DNA of 64,000 nt from Acidimicrobiia bacterium (lineage in GTDB: Bacteria > Actinomycetota > Acidimicrobiia > IMCC26256 > JAOSJM01). Below the pieces are notes generated by a model, which saw nothing but the letters and a program-made list of their open reading frames with translations, was not told the DNA's origin and searched no databases. The position numbers and the translations under genes were made by a program. The DNA lies in the NCBI GenBank assembly GCA_027494165.1, contig JAOSJM010000001.1, forward strand, positions 1,372,001-1,436,000, read 5' to 3'. The number at the start of each line of letters is the position of its first letter. The first letter of the stretch is position 1. Positions 28,797-38,497 of this stretch are shown here, in pieces.

Positions 28797-29511
28797 TCAG
28801 CGGCGCCGCACCCGGGGGCAACGGCCGGAACGATGCCACCACACGACGAGCCCGACGAGGACGAGCACGCCGAGGAGGGGCAGGAGCCGCTTGGCCACCG
28901 GCGCGCCACCCACCTCGAGCAGGTCGACCGGCTCGGCCTCGGGCCCCTCGATGCGGCGGACGGCGCTCGGGGCCGGCGCCGCCTCTCCCGGGGCGGTCGT
29001 GGCCTCGCGCCCGGGGACCGTCTCGGCGGCCGCTGATTCCCCGACCTCCCCCTCCCCGACCGGCGCGGCCGCGAGGACGTCGCGCTCGAGGTTCTCGGCG
29101 AACTGGGCGAGCAGCTTCGAGGAGACGTCGGCCAGCACGCCCCGCCCGAACTGGGCCACCTTCCCCGTGACCGAGAGGTCCGTGTCGATCGCCACCTCCG
29201 TGCCCTCGCCGTCGGACGCCAGGGTCGCGACGACGGTGGCCGAGGCGTTCCCCCTGGCCGCGCGTGTCACGGCCCGAGGCCTGGATGACGGCCCGCCGCC
29301 CCGCCTCGTCGACCTCCACGAGGCGGGCCGCCCCCCGGTACTGGGCCGTGATGGGCCCGACCTTGACCTTCACCACGCCCCGGTACTCCTCCCCCTCGAC
29401 CTCCTGGAGCTGCGCGCCGGGGAGGCAGGGAGCGATGCGCTCGACGTCGAGGAGGACCCGCCAGGCCTCCTCGACCGGCACGTTCACCCGGAATCGGTCC
29501 TCGATGCGCAT
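28797..29511 (-). CDS. coxG: CoxG-like SRPBCC protein with C-terminal membrane anchor (frame break)
   Basis: Carbon monoxide dehydrogenase subunit G family, thought to recruit a molybdenum hydroxylase to the membrane. The SRPBCC domain is residues 1-150 (VPVEEAWRVLLDVERIAPCL; VGPITAQYRGAARLVEVDE; TDLSVTGKVAQFGRGVLADV). An acidic Ala/Pro linker and a transmembrane helix (LLPLLGVLVLVGLVVWW) with a basic tail end the protein. The frame breaks near 29265. Last gene of the coxSLM-mocA-coxG operon; its start lies 28 bases inside the mocA-like gene. Confidence 0.82.
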
Positions 29512-30116
29512 CGCTCCTCCAAGGCCTGCAGGTCCGCGAGGGTGTCCACGTCGGCCGGCTCGCCGGTCCCGTCGCAGCGGACCTCGCGCACGGGATGGCG
29601 CCGCAGGAGGACCCGGCCACCCTCGTCGCCCGAGAGCCGCCGGGCCTCGGCCCACCACTCTCGCCCGATGAGGACCGGGTTCCCCCGGACGCCGCCGTGG
29701 GTGGCGACCGCCAACCCGGCGCCCTCATCGTAGGCGGCGGCCAGGCGGCGGTAGGCGCCGGGACCCACGAGTGGCTGGTCGGCCAGGCCGACGGCCACCG
29801 CGCCCACCGAGCGACGAGGGCCGAGCTCGTCGAGCGCGGCGGCGAGGCTGTGGGCGATGCCCTCCTCGTAGCCCGGGGCCCGGACCACGGCGACGCCGGG
29901 AGGGGCCGCGGCGGCGACGTCGTCGGCCCGGTGGCCGACCACGAGGAGCACCGGCTCGAGGCCGCTGGCGAGGGCGGCGTCGAGCGCCCACGCGACGAGC
30001 GGCCGGCCCCCGAGGGGCGCCAGGGGCTTGGGACGGTCACCACCGAGCCGGGCTCCGAGCCCCGCGGCGAGGATCGCGGCCGCGACGCCCCGACCCTCGG
30101 GAGCCGGGGCCGTCAC
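29484..30116 (-). CDS. MocA/MobA-like molybdenum cofactor nucleotidyltransferase
   Basis: 210 residues. N-terminal nucleotide-binding signature AAILAAGLGARLGGDRPKPL, later VGLADQPLVGPGAYRRL and GNPVLIGREWW, as in CTP:molybdopterin cytidylyltransferase (MocA). This would make the MCD cofactor used by CoxL-type hydroxylases, consistent with the operon. The GTG at 30116 overlaps the coxM stop. Substrate choice (CTP against GTP) is inferred from neighbours. Confidence 0.85.
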   Translation of the reverse strand: MTAPAPEGRGVAAAILAAGLGARLGGDRPKPLAPLGGRPLVAWALDAALASGLEPVLLVVGHRADDVAAAAPPGVAVVRAPGYEEGIAHSLAAALDELGPRRSVGAVAVGLADQPLVGPGAYRRLAAAYDEGAGLAVATHGGVRGNPVLIGREWWAEARRLSGDEGGRVLLRRHPVREVRCDGTGEPADVDTLADLQALEERCASRTDSG

Positions 30117-30946
30117 GCCCCGGAGCCCGCTCCGGCGGCCTCCAGCGCGCGGCGCACGAGGACCCGGGCCAGGTGCTCCCGGTACTCGGCGGAGGCGTTG
30201 ACGTCGGTGGAGGGCTCGGTACCCTCGGCGGCCCGCTCGGCCGCCTCGGCCGGCGACGCGCCGCCCGCCAGGGCCTCCTCCACCCCCCGGGCCCGCAACG
30301 GCGTGGTACCCATGTTCACGAGGGCGACCCGGGTCGCACCGTTGCGGACGGCGACGGCACCGACCATGGCCCAGTCCTGGGCCCGCCGGTTGAACTTCTG
30401 GTAGGAGAAGCCGGCGCCGGGGATCTTCGGCACCCGGAGCTCGACCAGCAGCTCGTCGGGGGCCAGGGCCGTCTCCAGGAACCCGAGGAAGAGCTCGGTG
30501 GCCGGCAGCTCGCGCTCCCCCGCCGGGCCCCGCACCACGCAGGTGGCGTCGAGCGCCAGCAGGGTGGCGGGCAGGTCCGAGGCCGGATCCGCGTGGGCCA
30601 CCGACCCCCCGATGGTCCCCCGGTGACGGACCTGCGGGTCACCGACCTGGGCCGCCACGGAAGCCAGGACCGGGCACTCCCGGGCGAGGAGCTCGGAGGT
30701 CTCGAGGTCGCGGTGGCGGGTGAGGGCACCGACGGCGACGTGGTCGCCGCCGTCGCGCACGTACGAGAGGTCGCGCACGCGCCCCACGTCGACCAGGACG
30801 GCGGGCGTGGCGAGGCGGAGCTTCATGAGCGGGAGCAGGGACATGCCGCCGGCGAGCAGCTTGGCGTCGTCGCCGTGCTCGCCGAGGAGGGCGACCGCCT
30901 CCTCGGCCGAGCCGGCCCGGACGTAGTCGAACGGGGCCGGGATCAT
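30113..30946 (-). CDS. coxM: Molybdenum hydroxylase FAD-binding subunit (CoxM family)
   Basis: 277 residues. FAD-binding PCMH-type domain: [36 protein letters not shown] and [20 protein letters not shown], the pyrophosphate-binding loops. The C-terminal CO_deh_flav_C domain is present ([19 protein letters not shown]). It passes electrons from the CoxS iron-sulfur subunit. Intact; overlaps coxL by 4 bases. Confidence 0.9.
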   Translation of the reverse strand: MIPAPFDYVRAGSAEEAVALLGEHGDDAKLLAGGMSLLPLMKLRLATPAVLVDVGRVRDLSYVRDGGDHVAVGALTRHRDLETSELLARECPVLASVAAQVGDPQVRHRGTIGGSVAHADPASDLPATLLALDATCVVRGPAGERELPATELFLGFLETALAPDELLVELRVPKIPGAGFSYQKFNRRAQDWAMVGAVAVRNGATRVALVNMGTTPLRARGVEEALAGGASPAEAAERAAEGTEPSTDVNASAEYREHLARVLVRRALEAAGAGSGA

Positions 30947-33298
30947 CGGGAGGCCTCCTTGGCGCGGCGGATCGCATCCCACACCTTCGCGGGTGACGCC
31001 GGCATGTCGAGGTCGGCGACACCGAGCGGCGCGAGGGCGTCGAGCACCGCGTTCATCACCGCCGGGGTGGCGGCGATGGTGCCGGCCTCGCCGATGCCCT
31101 TCACACCCAGCGGGTTGGTGGGGCTCGGGGTGACGGTGGAGCCGACCTCGAAACCGGGGAGCTCGGCGGCCGAGGGCACCAGGTAGTCGACGAGGCTGCC
31201 GGTGACCAGCGTGCCCTCCTCGTCGAAGACCGCCTCCTCGAAGAGGGCCTGCCCGATGCCCTGGGTGACGCCCCCGTGGACCTGCCCCTCGACGATGAGC
31301 GGGTTCACCTGGGTGCCGCAGTCGTCGATGGCCACGTAGCGGACCAGCTCCACCCGGCCCGTCTCCTCGTCGACCTCGACCACGGCCACGTGGGTGCCGA
31401 AGGGGAAGGTGAAGTTGGGAGGGTCCCAGGAGGCCTGGGCCTCGAGGTTGGGCTCCATGCCCTCGGGGAGGTCGTGGGCGCTGAAGGCCGCGAAGGCGAC
31501 GTCGCCGAGGGGCACGCCCCGGGCCGGCGTGCCGCGGACCCGGAACTCGCCCTCGACCAGCTCGACGTCCTCCTCGGCCGCCTCGAGCTGGTGGGCGGCG
31601 ATGGCCCGGCCCTTGGCGATCACCTTCTCGCACGCCTCCCACACCGCCGTCCCCCCACGGACACCGAGCGGGAGCCGTAGGTGTCGAGGCCCAGGGGCGC
31701 CAGGGCGGTGTCGCCGTGGAGGACGTCGACGTCGTCGGGGCTGACGCCGAGCCGGTCGGCGACGATCATCGACCAGCTCGTCACGTGACCCTGGCCGTGC
31801 GGCGACGTGCCCGTGACGACCTGGACCTTCCCGGTGGGGAGCACCCGGACCGTGGCCGACTCCCAGCCGCCGGCCGCGTAGCTCAGCGAGGCGAGCACCC
31901 GACTCGGGGCCAGGCCGCACATCTCGACGTAGGAGGACAGGCCGATCCCGAGGTGGCGGGTGTCCCCCCGCTCCCGCCGGGCCGCCTGCTCCCCACGGAG
32001 GTCCTCGTAGCCGACCCGTCGGAGGGCCTCGTCGAGGGCCCGCTCGTAGTCCCCGCTGTCGAAGACCAGCCCCGCGGCCGAGGTGTAGGGGAACTGCCCG
32101 GGCCCGATGAGGTTGCGGCGCCGGATCTCGACCGGGTCGACGCCCACCTCCTCGGCGAGGGCGTCGATCGCCCGTTCGACGGCGTAGGTCGCCTCGGGCC
32201 GGCCCGCGCCCCGGTAGGCGGCGGTCGGGGTCCGGTTCGTGAACACCCCGGTGCAGGTGAACGAGTACAGGGGCACGTCGTAGGCGCCGTGGTACACGAA
32301 CGCGCCCAGGAGCGGGGTGCCGGGCGTGATGAGCTGGAGGTAGGCGCCCATGTCGGCCACCAGCGAGGCCCGGACCGCGGTGATCCGCCCGTCGGCGTCG
32401 GCGGCGAGCTCCATGTCCTGCACCATCCCGCGGCCGTGGGTGGTGGCCTGGGCGTTCTCGCTGCGCTCCTCGACCCAGCGCACCGGCCGCCCCAGCCGGC
32501 GGGCCAGGGCCACGGCCAGCACCTCCTCGGCGTAGACGTTGAGCTTCGAGCCGAACCCGCCCCCGACCGCGGGGGCCACGACCCGCAGGTGGTGCTCGGG
32601 AACACCGAGCGTGAGGCTCAGCATCACCTTCACGATGTGCGGGATCTGGGTCGACGTGTACAGGGTCGTGCCGCCGCCGAACGGCTCGGGGACGGCGCAG
32701 ACCCCACGTGGCTCCATGGCCATGGGGATGAGGCGCTGCTGCACGTAGCGCCGGCGCACGACGTGGGCGGCCTCGGCGAAGGCCCGCTCGATCCCCTCGG
32801 GGTCGGGCTCGAGCTTCCAGGTGTAGGCGACGTTGGTCCCCAGGTCCTCGTGGACGAGGGCCCGGTCGGCACGCGCCTCCTCGACGTCGAGGACGGCGGG
32901 GAGCAGCTCGTCGTCGACGACCACGGCCTCCGTCGCGTCGCGGGCCGCCGAGGGCGTCTCGGCGAGCACGACCGCGACGCCCTCGCCGACGTGGCGGACC
33001 TCGTCGACGGCGAGCGGCCAGTGGTCCGGTCGCCGCAGGTCCTCGGTCACCTGCCAGGCGCAGGGCAGCGGTTGGGCCCACTCGTCCCGCAGGTCGGCTC
33101 CCGTGAAGGCGGCGACCACGCCGGGACGGGCGAGGGCGCCCGAGACGTCGACCGACCGGAGCCGGGCGTGGGCACGCGTGCTCCGGACGATCTTCGCGTG
33201 GAGCGCGCCGGGGACCACGAGGTCGTCGACGAACCGGGCCTCGCCGGTGAGCAGGGCCGGGTCCTCCTTGCGGAGGAGCCGGGTCCCCGTCACGGCGC

Positions 33299-33302
<4 letters not shown>
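30943..33302 (-). CDS. coxL: Molybdenum hydroxylase large subunit, form II CoxL-like (frame break)
   Basis: About 786 residues, the Mo-MCD catalytic subunit of a xanthine dehydrogenase-family enzyme. Visible: [50 protein letters not shown] and [20 protein letters not shown] with the catalytic Glu. The loop that is AYxCSFR in true (form I) CO dehydrogenase reads AYRGAGR, the form II signature, so CO oxidation is not supported; the real substrate is unknown. The frame breaks near 31655 (GGGGGG should be 7 on the minus strand). Coupled to coxS and coxM by ATGA overlaps. Confidence 0.88.
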
Positions 33303-33768
<466 letters not shown>

Positions 33769-33862
33769 GGCTTCCCCCTTCTCCCCCTCCGGCCACTCTC
33801 GCGCACCGCCGGTCGGGCTGCCAGGGAAAGCTGCGCCCGGCCCGCCGTCGCCCGGCCCCGGC

Positions 33863-34273
33863 TCAGCCGGCGCGGTCGGGGCCGGCCCGCTCCGGCGCGA
33901 GCCGGACGACGACCCGCCGCTCCTCCACCATGGCTCGGCGGAACTCCTCCCAGTCGGGGTGCTCCCCGGCCACCTGCCGGTACAGCTCGACGAGGGGCTC
34001 CATGGCCTCGGGGAGCGGCACGACCGTCGCGGTGCCGTCGACCTGCACCCACGGTCCGTAGAACCCCTCGGTGAACACGCAGAGGGTCGCCCGCGGGTCC
34101 CGACGGAGGTTGCGGGCCTTCATGGCGGTCTCCCGCGTGCTCACGACCACCGCCCCCGACCCGTCGACCCCGGCGACGACCGGCGACGACTGCAGGGAGC
34201 CGTCGGACCGCCGGGTGACGAGCACGGCCCGGTGGTGCTCGCGCACGAAGTCCTGCGCGGCGTCGAGGTCCAT
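33863..34273 (-). CDS. PPOX-class, probably F420-dependent, oxidoreductase (Rv1155-like)
   Basis: 136 residues, split-barrel flavin/F420-binding fold: [36 protein letters not shown] and [12 protein letters not shown]. Such proteins bind F420 or FMN in actinobacteria; the F420 reductase at 63 kb supports F420 use. Its ATG shares one base with the TGA of the displaced yebC tail (TGATG), so before insertion of the element it was translated directly after yebC. It now sits just outside the element's left end and has lost its operon partner. Confidence 0.82.
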   Translation of the reverse strand: MDLDAAQDFVREHHRAVLVTRRSDGSLQSSPVVAGVDGSGAVVVSTRETAMKARNLRRDPRATLCVFTEGFYGPWVQVDGTATVVPLPEAMEPLVELYRQVAGEHPDWEEFRRAMVEERRVVVRLAPERAGPDRAG

Positions 34274-34320
34274 CAGGCCTCGACCGCCTGGAGGACGGCG
34301 TCGGGGATTCTCACAACCAT
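34273..34320 (-). pseudogene. Displaced original 3' end of yebC
   Basis: Minus-strand codons downstream of the 10-bp core read IPDAVLQAVEA-stop, closely like the end of the intact yebC (IPDEILATMSA-stop). The stop overlaps the PPOX start as TGATG. This is the part of yebC pushed 9.3 kb away by the inserted element. Bases 34309-34320, left of the core in reading order, belong to the element. Confidence 0.8.
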
Positions 34321-34328
34321 GTGTGTCT
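34299..34328. repeat. Left attachment site (core plus right attP arm)
   Basis: Core CGTCGGGGAT at 34299-34308, then arm CTCACAACCATGTGTGTCT at 34310-34328. The reverse complement of this arm resembles the arm at the other end of the element, as expected for the two halves of a serine-integrase attP. Confidence 0.75.
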
Positions 34329-34527
34329 AGAGCCTCCCGGTGCGGCGAGCCCAGGCTGCCACGTCCGGCCAGCACCAGACATGCACCGACGAGACGAACG
34401 CGACCGGCTTCGGGAAGCTCGGATCGCGACGGCGCCAGTCGTGGACGACCGCGGCCCGTCCGACTCCGAGACGTTCGGCGATCTCGGCCGTGCCGACAAG
34501 CTCGCGGACGTCGACCTTCCGGGCCAC
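34327..34527 (-). CDS. Small HTH protein (excisionase/AlpA-like)
   Basis: 66 residues with a MerR-like helix-turn-helix (LVGTAEIAERLGVGRAAVVH) and DPSFPKPVAFVSSVHVWCWP, the pattern of AlpA/excisionase-type proteins. Located at the left end of the element and divergent from the gene at 34620, with a palindromic operator just upstream. Either a directionality factor for the integrase or a repressor; the sequence alone cannot decide. Confidence 0.75.
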   Translation of the reverse strand: MARKVDVRELVGTAEIAERLGVGRAAVVHDWRRRDPSFPKPVAFVSSVHVWCWPDVAAWARRTGRL

Positions 34528-34536
34528 GACGGAAGC

Positions 34537-34550
34537 GTACGCAGGCGTAC
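34537..34550. promoter_or_regulatory. Palindromic operator between divergent left-end genes
   Basis: GTACGCAGGCGTAC, two 6-base complementary arms around AG, centred 17 bases before the HTH gene start and 5 bases before the -35 of the rightward promoter. Position suggests a repressor site controlling both directions. Confidence 0.55.
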
Positions 34551-34555
34551 AAGGG

Positions 34556-34584
34556 TGGACCCCGGCACCGTGCGGGCGTACTAT
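34556..34584 (+). promoter_or_regulatory. Sigma-70-type promoter for the gene at 34620
   Basis: -35 TGGACC (34556-34561), 17-base spacer, -10 TACTAT (34579-34584), each 4 of 6 to consensus. The GGGAG ribosome site and ATG at 34620 follow after about 35 bases. Confidence 0.5.
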
Positions 34585-34619
34585 CGCGCGGTACTTCTAC
34601 CGCAGAAAGGGAGCCCACC

Positions 34620-35008
34620 ATGAGCATCACGTTGGAACCGGTCACCGGAGCGACGGTGACGATCGAAGTGCCCGCGGAGCTTCGCGGCGAGGTCCAGGAG
34701 GCGATCCGGGGATCACCGCGGCGAGCCCGGCGCTCATCCAGGCCGTCTACCGGGCGTGGAAGGCGCTCCGTGACGTCGACCGGCTCGGAGAGACCATCGC
34801 GGAACAGGCCCGGGCGGCGAGCGGCGACGACCTGGGCGACGCCACCAACGTCGAGGACGTCGTGGGGGCCATGGTCAGGAGCATGGCCGATGCCGTCGCG
34901 CTCCACGACATCGCCACGTCGATCCTCCGCCATCTCCTTGAAGCTGTGGAGTCGAGGACATGGCCCGAGTACCTGGGGGTGGCGGCAGAGATCCACGCGA
35001 CCGCCTAG
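34620..35008 (+). CDS. Element-encoded hypothetical protein (frame break)
   Basis: About 129 residues after repair of a break near 34712 (GGGG should be GGGGG). Starts MSITLEPVTGATVTIEVPA, then a helical, charged body (IQAVYRAWKALRDVDRLGE; DVVGAMVRSMADAVALHDIA). A good ribosome site (AAAGGGAG) precedes the ATG. It is the only plus-strand gene in the element and is divergent from the HTH gene, the place where satellites keep regulators. No family recognised. Confidence 0.6.
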
Positions 35009-35064
35009 CGTCCCCTGGCGCCAGGGAGGGGTCGGCCTACGGGTCGGCCCCTCCTTCGCGTCTG

Positions 35065-35411
35065 CTATCCGGCGAGGCGGTCGAGGCGGTCGCGCAGGTC
35101 GGCCAGCTCGATGGCCTCCTCCGCGGTCCAGCCGTAGCGTCGGGCGTCACGGCGTACCGACCCCGGAAGCCCACCCCACACCCCCGTGAGGTCGCGGGTC
35201 GAGTACCCGAGCGCGAACGTGGCGCAGTCGACCCGGACCCGACAACCGCGGCACACGGCCCGGGCCGGCTCGGTGTCCTGGCCCCGCTCGGGGAACCACG
35301 CCGCGGTGCCTTTCCGCGGCAGGCGGCCAGGGTGTGCCAGGCGGGGCGGGTGAACAGGTCCTCGGTGTCGCCGGGGACGGCGGCCATCAGCGTGGCGAGG
35401 AGATCATCCAC
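35065..35411 (-). CDS. WhiB-like iron-sulfur regulator, phage-encoded (frame break)
   Basis: About 116 residues. Four Cys in WhiB spacing: one in LAACRGK, then VCRGCRVRVDC, followed by the WhiB turn GVWGGLPGS and a basic end (RRDARRYGW). WhiB proteins carry [4Fe-4S] and bind sigma factor; phage versions can interfere with host WhiB2. The frame breaks near 35312 (GG after AAA should be GGG). Start taken as GTG at 35411. Placed after the capsid gene, so probably late or separately expressed. Confidence 0.8.
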
Positions 35412-35555
35412 CAGCCGTGAAGCGTAGCCGTTGCGCGTGCAACTAGCCGCGCAAACGTCGGGGGAGGCCCGGCCTCCCGACGAGGAGAGAGGCCGGGGCC
35501 CACCGGGTGGGGGGCGGCCGGATCGGCGGGGCACGTCCCTACCCCTCACCGGCCG

Positions 35556-35578
35556 GGGACGGAAGGGAGGACCGTCCC
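35556..35578 (-). terminator. Stem-loop downstream of capsid gene
   Basis: 7-bp stem GGGACGG/CCGTCCC with a 9-base loop, 10 bases past the capsid stop. Other GC hairpins lie at 35462-35478 and 35499-35511 in the same 177-base gap. No T tract. Confidence 0.45.
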
Positions 35579-35588
35579 TACCCTCCCA

Positions 35589-36973
35589 CTAGCTGAACGT
35601 CGGTTCGGACAGTCCGGTGCCGTCGATCACGCTGATCGCGGCCGGGTACCGGCCCGGAATGAAAATCGAGTACCGCCACAGCTCCAGGCGGACCGTCAAC
35701 GTCCCGGACCCGACCGACGGGAACACCCGCATACGGACCGGCGACTCCCACAGTCGACAGTCCGAGTACCGGGCGACCACGATGCGGTCCTCGTTCGTCC
35801 CGTCGCCGAGATCGGTGGGGATCTGGGTCGAGAGATGCACCGGCAGGCCGAACATGGCGCCGGCCGGGCCGCCCTCCGCGAAACCGCTCATGGTCGCCAT
35901 GGCGTTCACGTTCGCGGAGGGGGTGACGAACGGCCGGCCGTCGCTGTCCCGCTGCGAGGCGAGCCACAGCCACCGGCGGGGATGCATGACGATCGCTTCG
36001 GGAGCCGGTGACGTCCGGTCACGACGTCGTTGATCGACTCGGCGACCTTCGGGTACAGCTCCCCGGCGGTCGGCGACGTGTCGGTGTAGCTGACCGAGCC
36101 GGTCCCGCCGAGGGTGAGGAGGCCGAGCAGCTCACCCGACGCCCCGGAGCCTTCGATGACCTGCCGTTCGGTTTCCTCCTCGAGCGCGCCGAGCAGGTCG
36201 GTGAACACGACGTCTTCGGCGCGGGCCGCGTCCGGTGACTGCTCCAGGTACTGGACCGACACGTCGACGTACCCGGCGATCGTCACCAGGTCCGCGGAGG
36301 TCTCGGTGGTCACCAGGTCCTGGGTCGTCACGCTGGCGTTCTGCGACGCTTGCGGCGCGACCTTCCCGCCGGTGGTGACCCGCGGGATGTTCACCGCGTC
36401 GACACCGCCGGGCAGGCCGAGGACGGTCACCAGGTTCGCGGCCGACCGGAGCGACCGGGCCTTCTCCGCGTAGTCCTGGACGAGATACGCGGGCGGGACG
36501 AACTCGGCGCCGGCGGTCGCGACGTCGGTCGACATGGCCCGGACCTGCGTCGCATGCTGCGCGAGTCGGCCCGTCGCGTCCGCGTCCTGATGCACCGCCC
36601 GGGCCACCAGGTCACGAACGTAGCTGTGCTCGCGGGTCTCGTAGACGGTCGGCTCACCACCGACACGGACCAGCGGGGCGGTCTGTGACGGCGGCGCGGT
36701 CGAGGTCTGCGGTGCGGTCCGAGTCGACGTGTTGCCGTTGAACTCGGCGGCGGTCCGCTCGGCGTTCTGGCGCCGCTCAACCTCGGCCTTGAGGTCCTCG
36801 TACCGCTCGTTGAGCCCTTCGAGGTCGGACATGTGCTTCTCGTACTCGCGGCGTTCGAGGTCGGTCAGATCGCGGCCTTCGGCTTCGGCCCGGTCGAGGA
36901 GACCGCGGGCGGCGTCGCGGGTCTCGGCGCGCATGGCGTCGATGCTGTCGAGGATGGTCGGACGACGGGTCAT
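35589..36973 (-). CDS. HK97-family major capsid protein (frame break)
   Basis: About 461 residues. N-terminal delta/scaffold coiled coil (LTDLERREYEKHMSDLEGLNE), then the HK97 fold: GAEFVPPAYLVQDYAEKAR, VNIPRVTTGGKVA, VTIAGYVDVSVQYLEQS and GSGASGELLGLL. After the break near 36010 it continues AIVMHPRRWLWLA and GAMFGLPVHLS, the usual capsid end. The ATG overlaps the protease stop by 4 bases, the normal protease-capsid pair. Having its own capsid sets this element apart from satellites that only remodel helper capsids. Confidence 0.9.
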
Positions 36974-37560
36974 CGGAGGTCACTCCTGTGGTCGAGGAGA
37001 CTCGTCGCGTCTCCGGTGATGGTGAGGAAGTCGAGGCGTCGGCGCAGCAGGCCGATCGGCACTCGGGGGGTAGAACGGAGAGCGAGGACCCGGGCGTCCT
37101 CGTACGCGGGGAACGCGGTCAACGAGACTTCGCGCAGCTTCACTTCCAGCCGGACGACCATCGGCCGGCCGTCCGGGTCGGTACGGTCCTCCTGGCGGAC
37201 CGGCACGAACGAGACCGAGAGGCCGTCGAGGGCGCCGTCCCGCACCAGTTCCAGTACCTCGTCGCCCTGGCCCGTCTTGCTCACCCGGAACTCCCCGTAC
37301 AAGCCGGCGGGGTCTTCGCGCAGCACCGTGGCCCGGCCGATCGGCAAGTCGCGCTCACGATGATTCGCGAGGAGCTTCACGCTGCCAGCGCCACGTTCGG
37401 CGATCGTCCGTGCGAACGCGCCGCGGACGAACACCTCCCGGTACCGGCCGACGTCGGCGGGACGGTCGAACGGCACCGCGAGACCGGCGACGGTACGGCC
37501 GTCGCCCGAGGCGCGAACTTCGAGCTCGGAGGGGAACAGCCGGGAAAGACGCTCACTCAT
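36970..37560 (-). CDS. HK97-family prohead protease
   Basis: 196 residues, intact. Cleaves the scaffold domain of the capsid during maturation. VAGLAVPFDRPADVG, the catalytic His in LLANHRERDLPIG and the Ser in DGLSVSFVPV, then VKLREVSLTAFPAYEDAR, are all present. ATG at 37560. First gene of the protease-capsid operon, with a promoter/operator at about 37720-37746. Confidence 0.9.
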   Translation of the reverse strand: MSERLSRLFPSELEVRASGDGRTVAGLAVPFDRPADVGRYREVFVRGAFARTIAERGAGSVKLLANHRERDLPIGRATVLREDPAGLYGEFRVSKTGQGDEVLELVRDGALDGLSVSFVPVRQEDRTDPDGRPMVVRLEVKLREVSLTAFPAYEDARVLALRSTPRVPIGLLRRRLDFLTITGDATSLLDHRSDLR

Positions 37561-37718
37561 CGGGTACCTGCCAGCGCGCGGGACAACGGTCCTCGGCGAC
37601 CGGCGGTGGCGCACCTGCGCTCCGGCGCGGCGTCCGGTCCACACCTCGAATCCTGGGCGGTGCCGCGGTGCCGGTGGCCCGGCCGTGCGGTCCGACCCTC
37701 GTTCGAGGGGACACCACC

Positions 37719-37746
37719 AGTATACCCCCGGGGGTATGACTGTCAC
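37719..37746 (-). promoter_or_regulatory. Promoter with palindromic operator driving protease-capsid operon
   Basis: Minus-strand -35 GTGACA (37741-37746, 5 of 6) and -10 TATACT (37719-37724, 5 of 6) with a 16-base spacer. The perfect 16-bp palindrome ATACCCCCGGGGGTAT (37722-37737) fills the spacer and overlaps the -10, an arrangement typical of repressor control. The C5G5 palindrome with TA ends resembles CsoR-type copper-repressor operators. Confidence 0.65.
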
Positions 37747-38144
37747 GGGGAGCCTCCCAGGCGGACCAGCCGCCGGGCCACCCGAGGCGCGTCCTCCACC
37801 CGCACCCCGCCGAGCACCACCCGACGATCCGACACGACCAGCTCGCCGCGGCCGACGTTGTGCGCCGCGGCGAGCGACTCGACCACCGCCAGGCCCTCCC
37901 CCGACAGGCACGGCCGGAAGGACGCCTCCACCGTCGCCCACGTCAACCGCGGCCACACGATCACGGCCGGCCAGCACTCCACAGCGCAGAGCGTGAGCCA
38001 CCCGCGCTCGCGCTGCGAACCACGCTCCAGGCGGCCCAGCACCAGGAACCCGCCGGCCTCCCCGGCCTCCCGCCACAAGCCGAGCAGGAACTCGTTCGAG
38101 CACCGCTCCGCGAAAGGCCGGTCGAACAGGCGGCCGCTCACCAC
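37743..38144 (-). CDS. Element-encoded hypothetical protein
   Basis: 133 residues, ATG at 38144, with no domain I recognise. It is Arg/Leu/Val-rich with a possible beta-strand core (WLTLCAVECWPAVIVW). It lies between the HNH gene and the capsid promoter, where a small packaging or head-joining protein would be expected, but nothing in the sequence confirms this. Confidence 0.6.
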   Translation of the reverse strand: MVSGRLFDRPFAERCSNEFLLGLWREAGEAGGFLVLGRLERGSQRERGWLTLCAVECWPAVIVWPRLTWATVEASFRPCLSGEGLAVVESLAAAHNVGRGELVVSDRRVVLGGVRVEDAPRVARRLVRLGGSP

Positions 38145-38199
38145 TCCCTCGCCGTCCCCGGCGACCGGTTCGCCCGCGCCATCGCGGCCAGCCGGCCGC

Positions 38200-38406
38200 T
38201 CACCCTCCCTGGTTGTGCTTCGCGCACGACGCCCTCAAGTTCCCCGGCTCCAACCGCAACCACGGAGCCTCCGAGACCGGCACCACATGATCCACCGACG
38301 ACGCCCGCCCCCCACACGCCCAACACACCCACCCGTCCCGCTCCAGAATCGCCCGCCGCACACGCCGCCACCGGCCGTCATACGGACTCCGAGACTGCCG
38401 AGGCAT
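38200..38406 (-). CDS. HNH endonuclease
   Basis: 68 residues. Complete small HNH domain: AILERDGWVCWACGGRAS, then VDHVVPVSEAPWLRLEPG, and NLRASCAKHNQGG, with both CxxC-type zinc ligands and the HNH triad. In HK97-like phages the HNH nuclease acts with terminase in packaging. Here no terminase is seen, so it may serve a helper's terminase. Confidence 0.88.
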   Translation of the reverse strand: MPRQSRSPYDGRWRRVRRAILERDGWVCWACGGRASSVDHVVPVSEAPWLRLEPGNLRASCAKHNQGG

Positions 38407-38497
38407 TCAACACCCCCAAGAGTCCGAGCCCGGGGAGGGAAGTTCATGCCGCTGGTCTAGAGCGGACGGGTCGTATGGAAGAAAACGGACATGGTGG

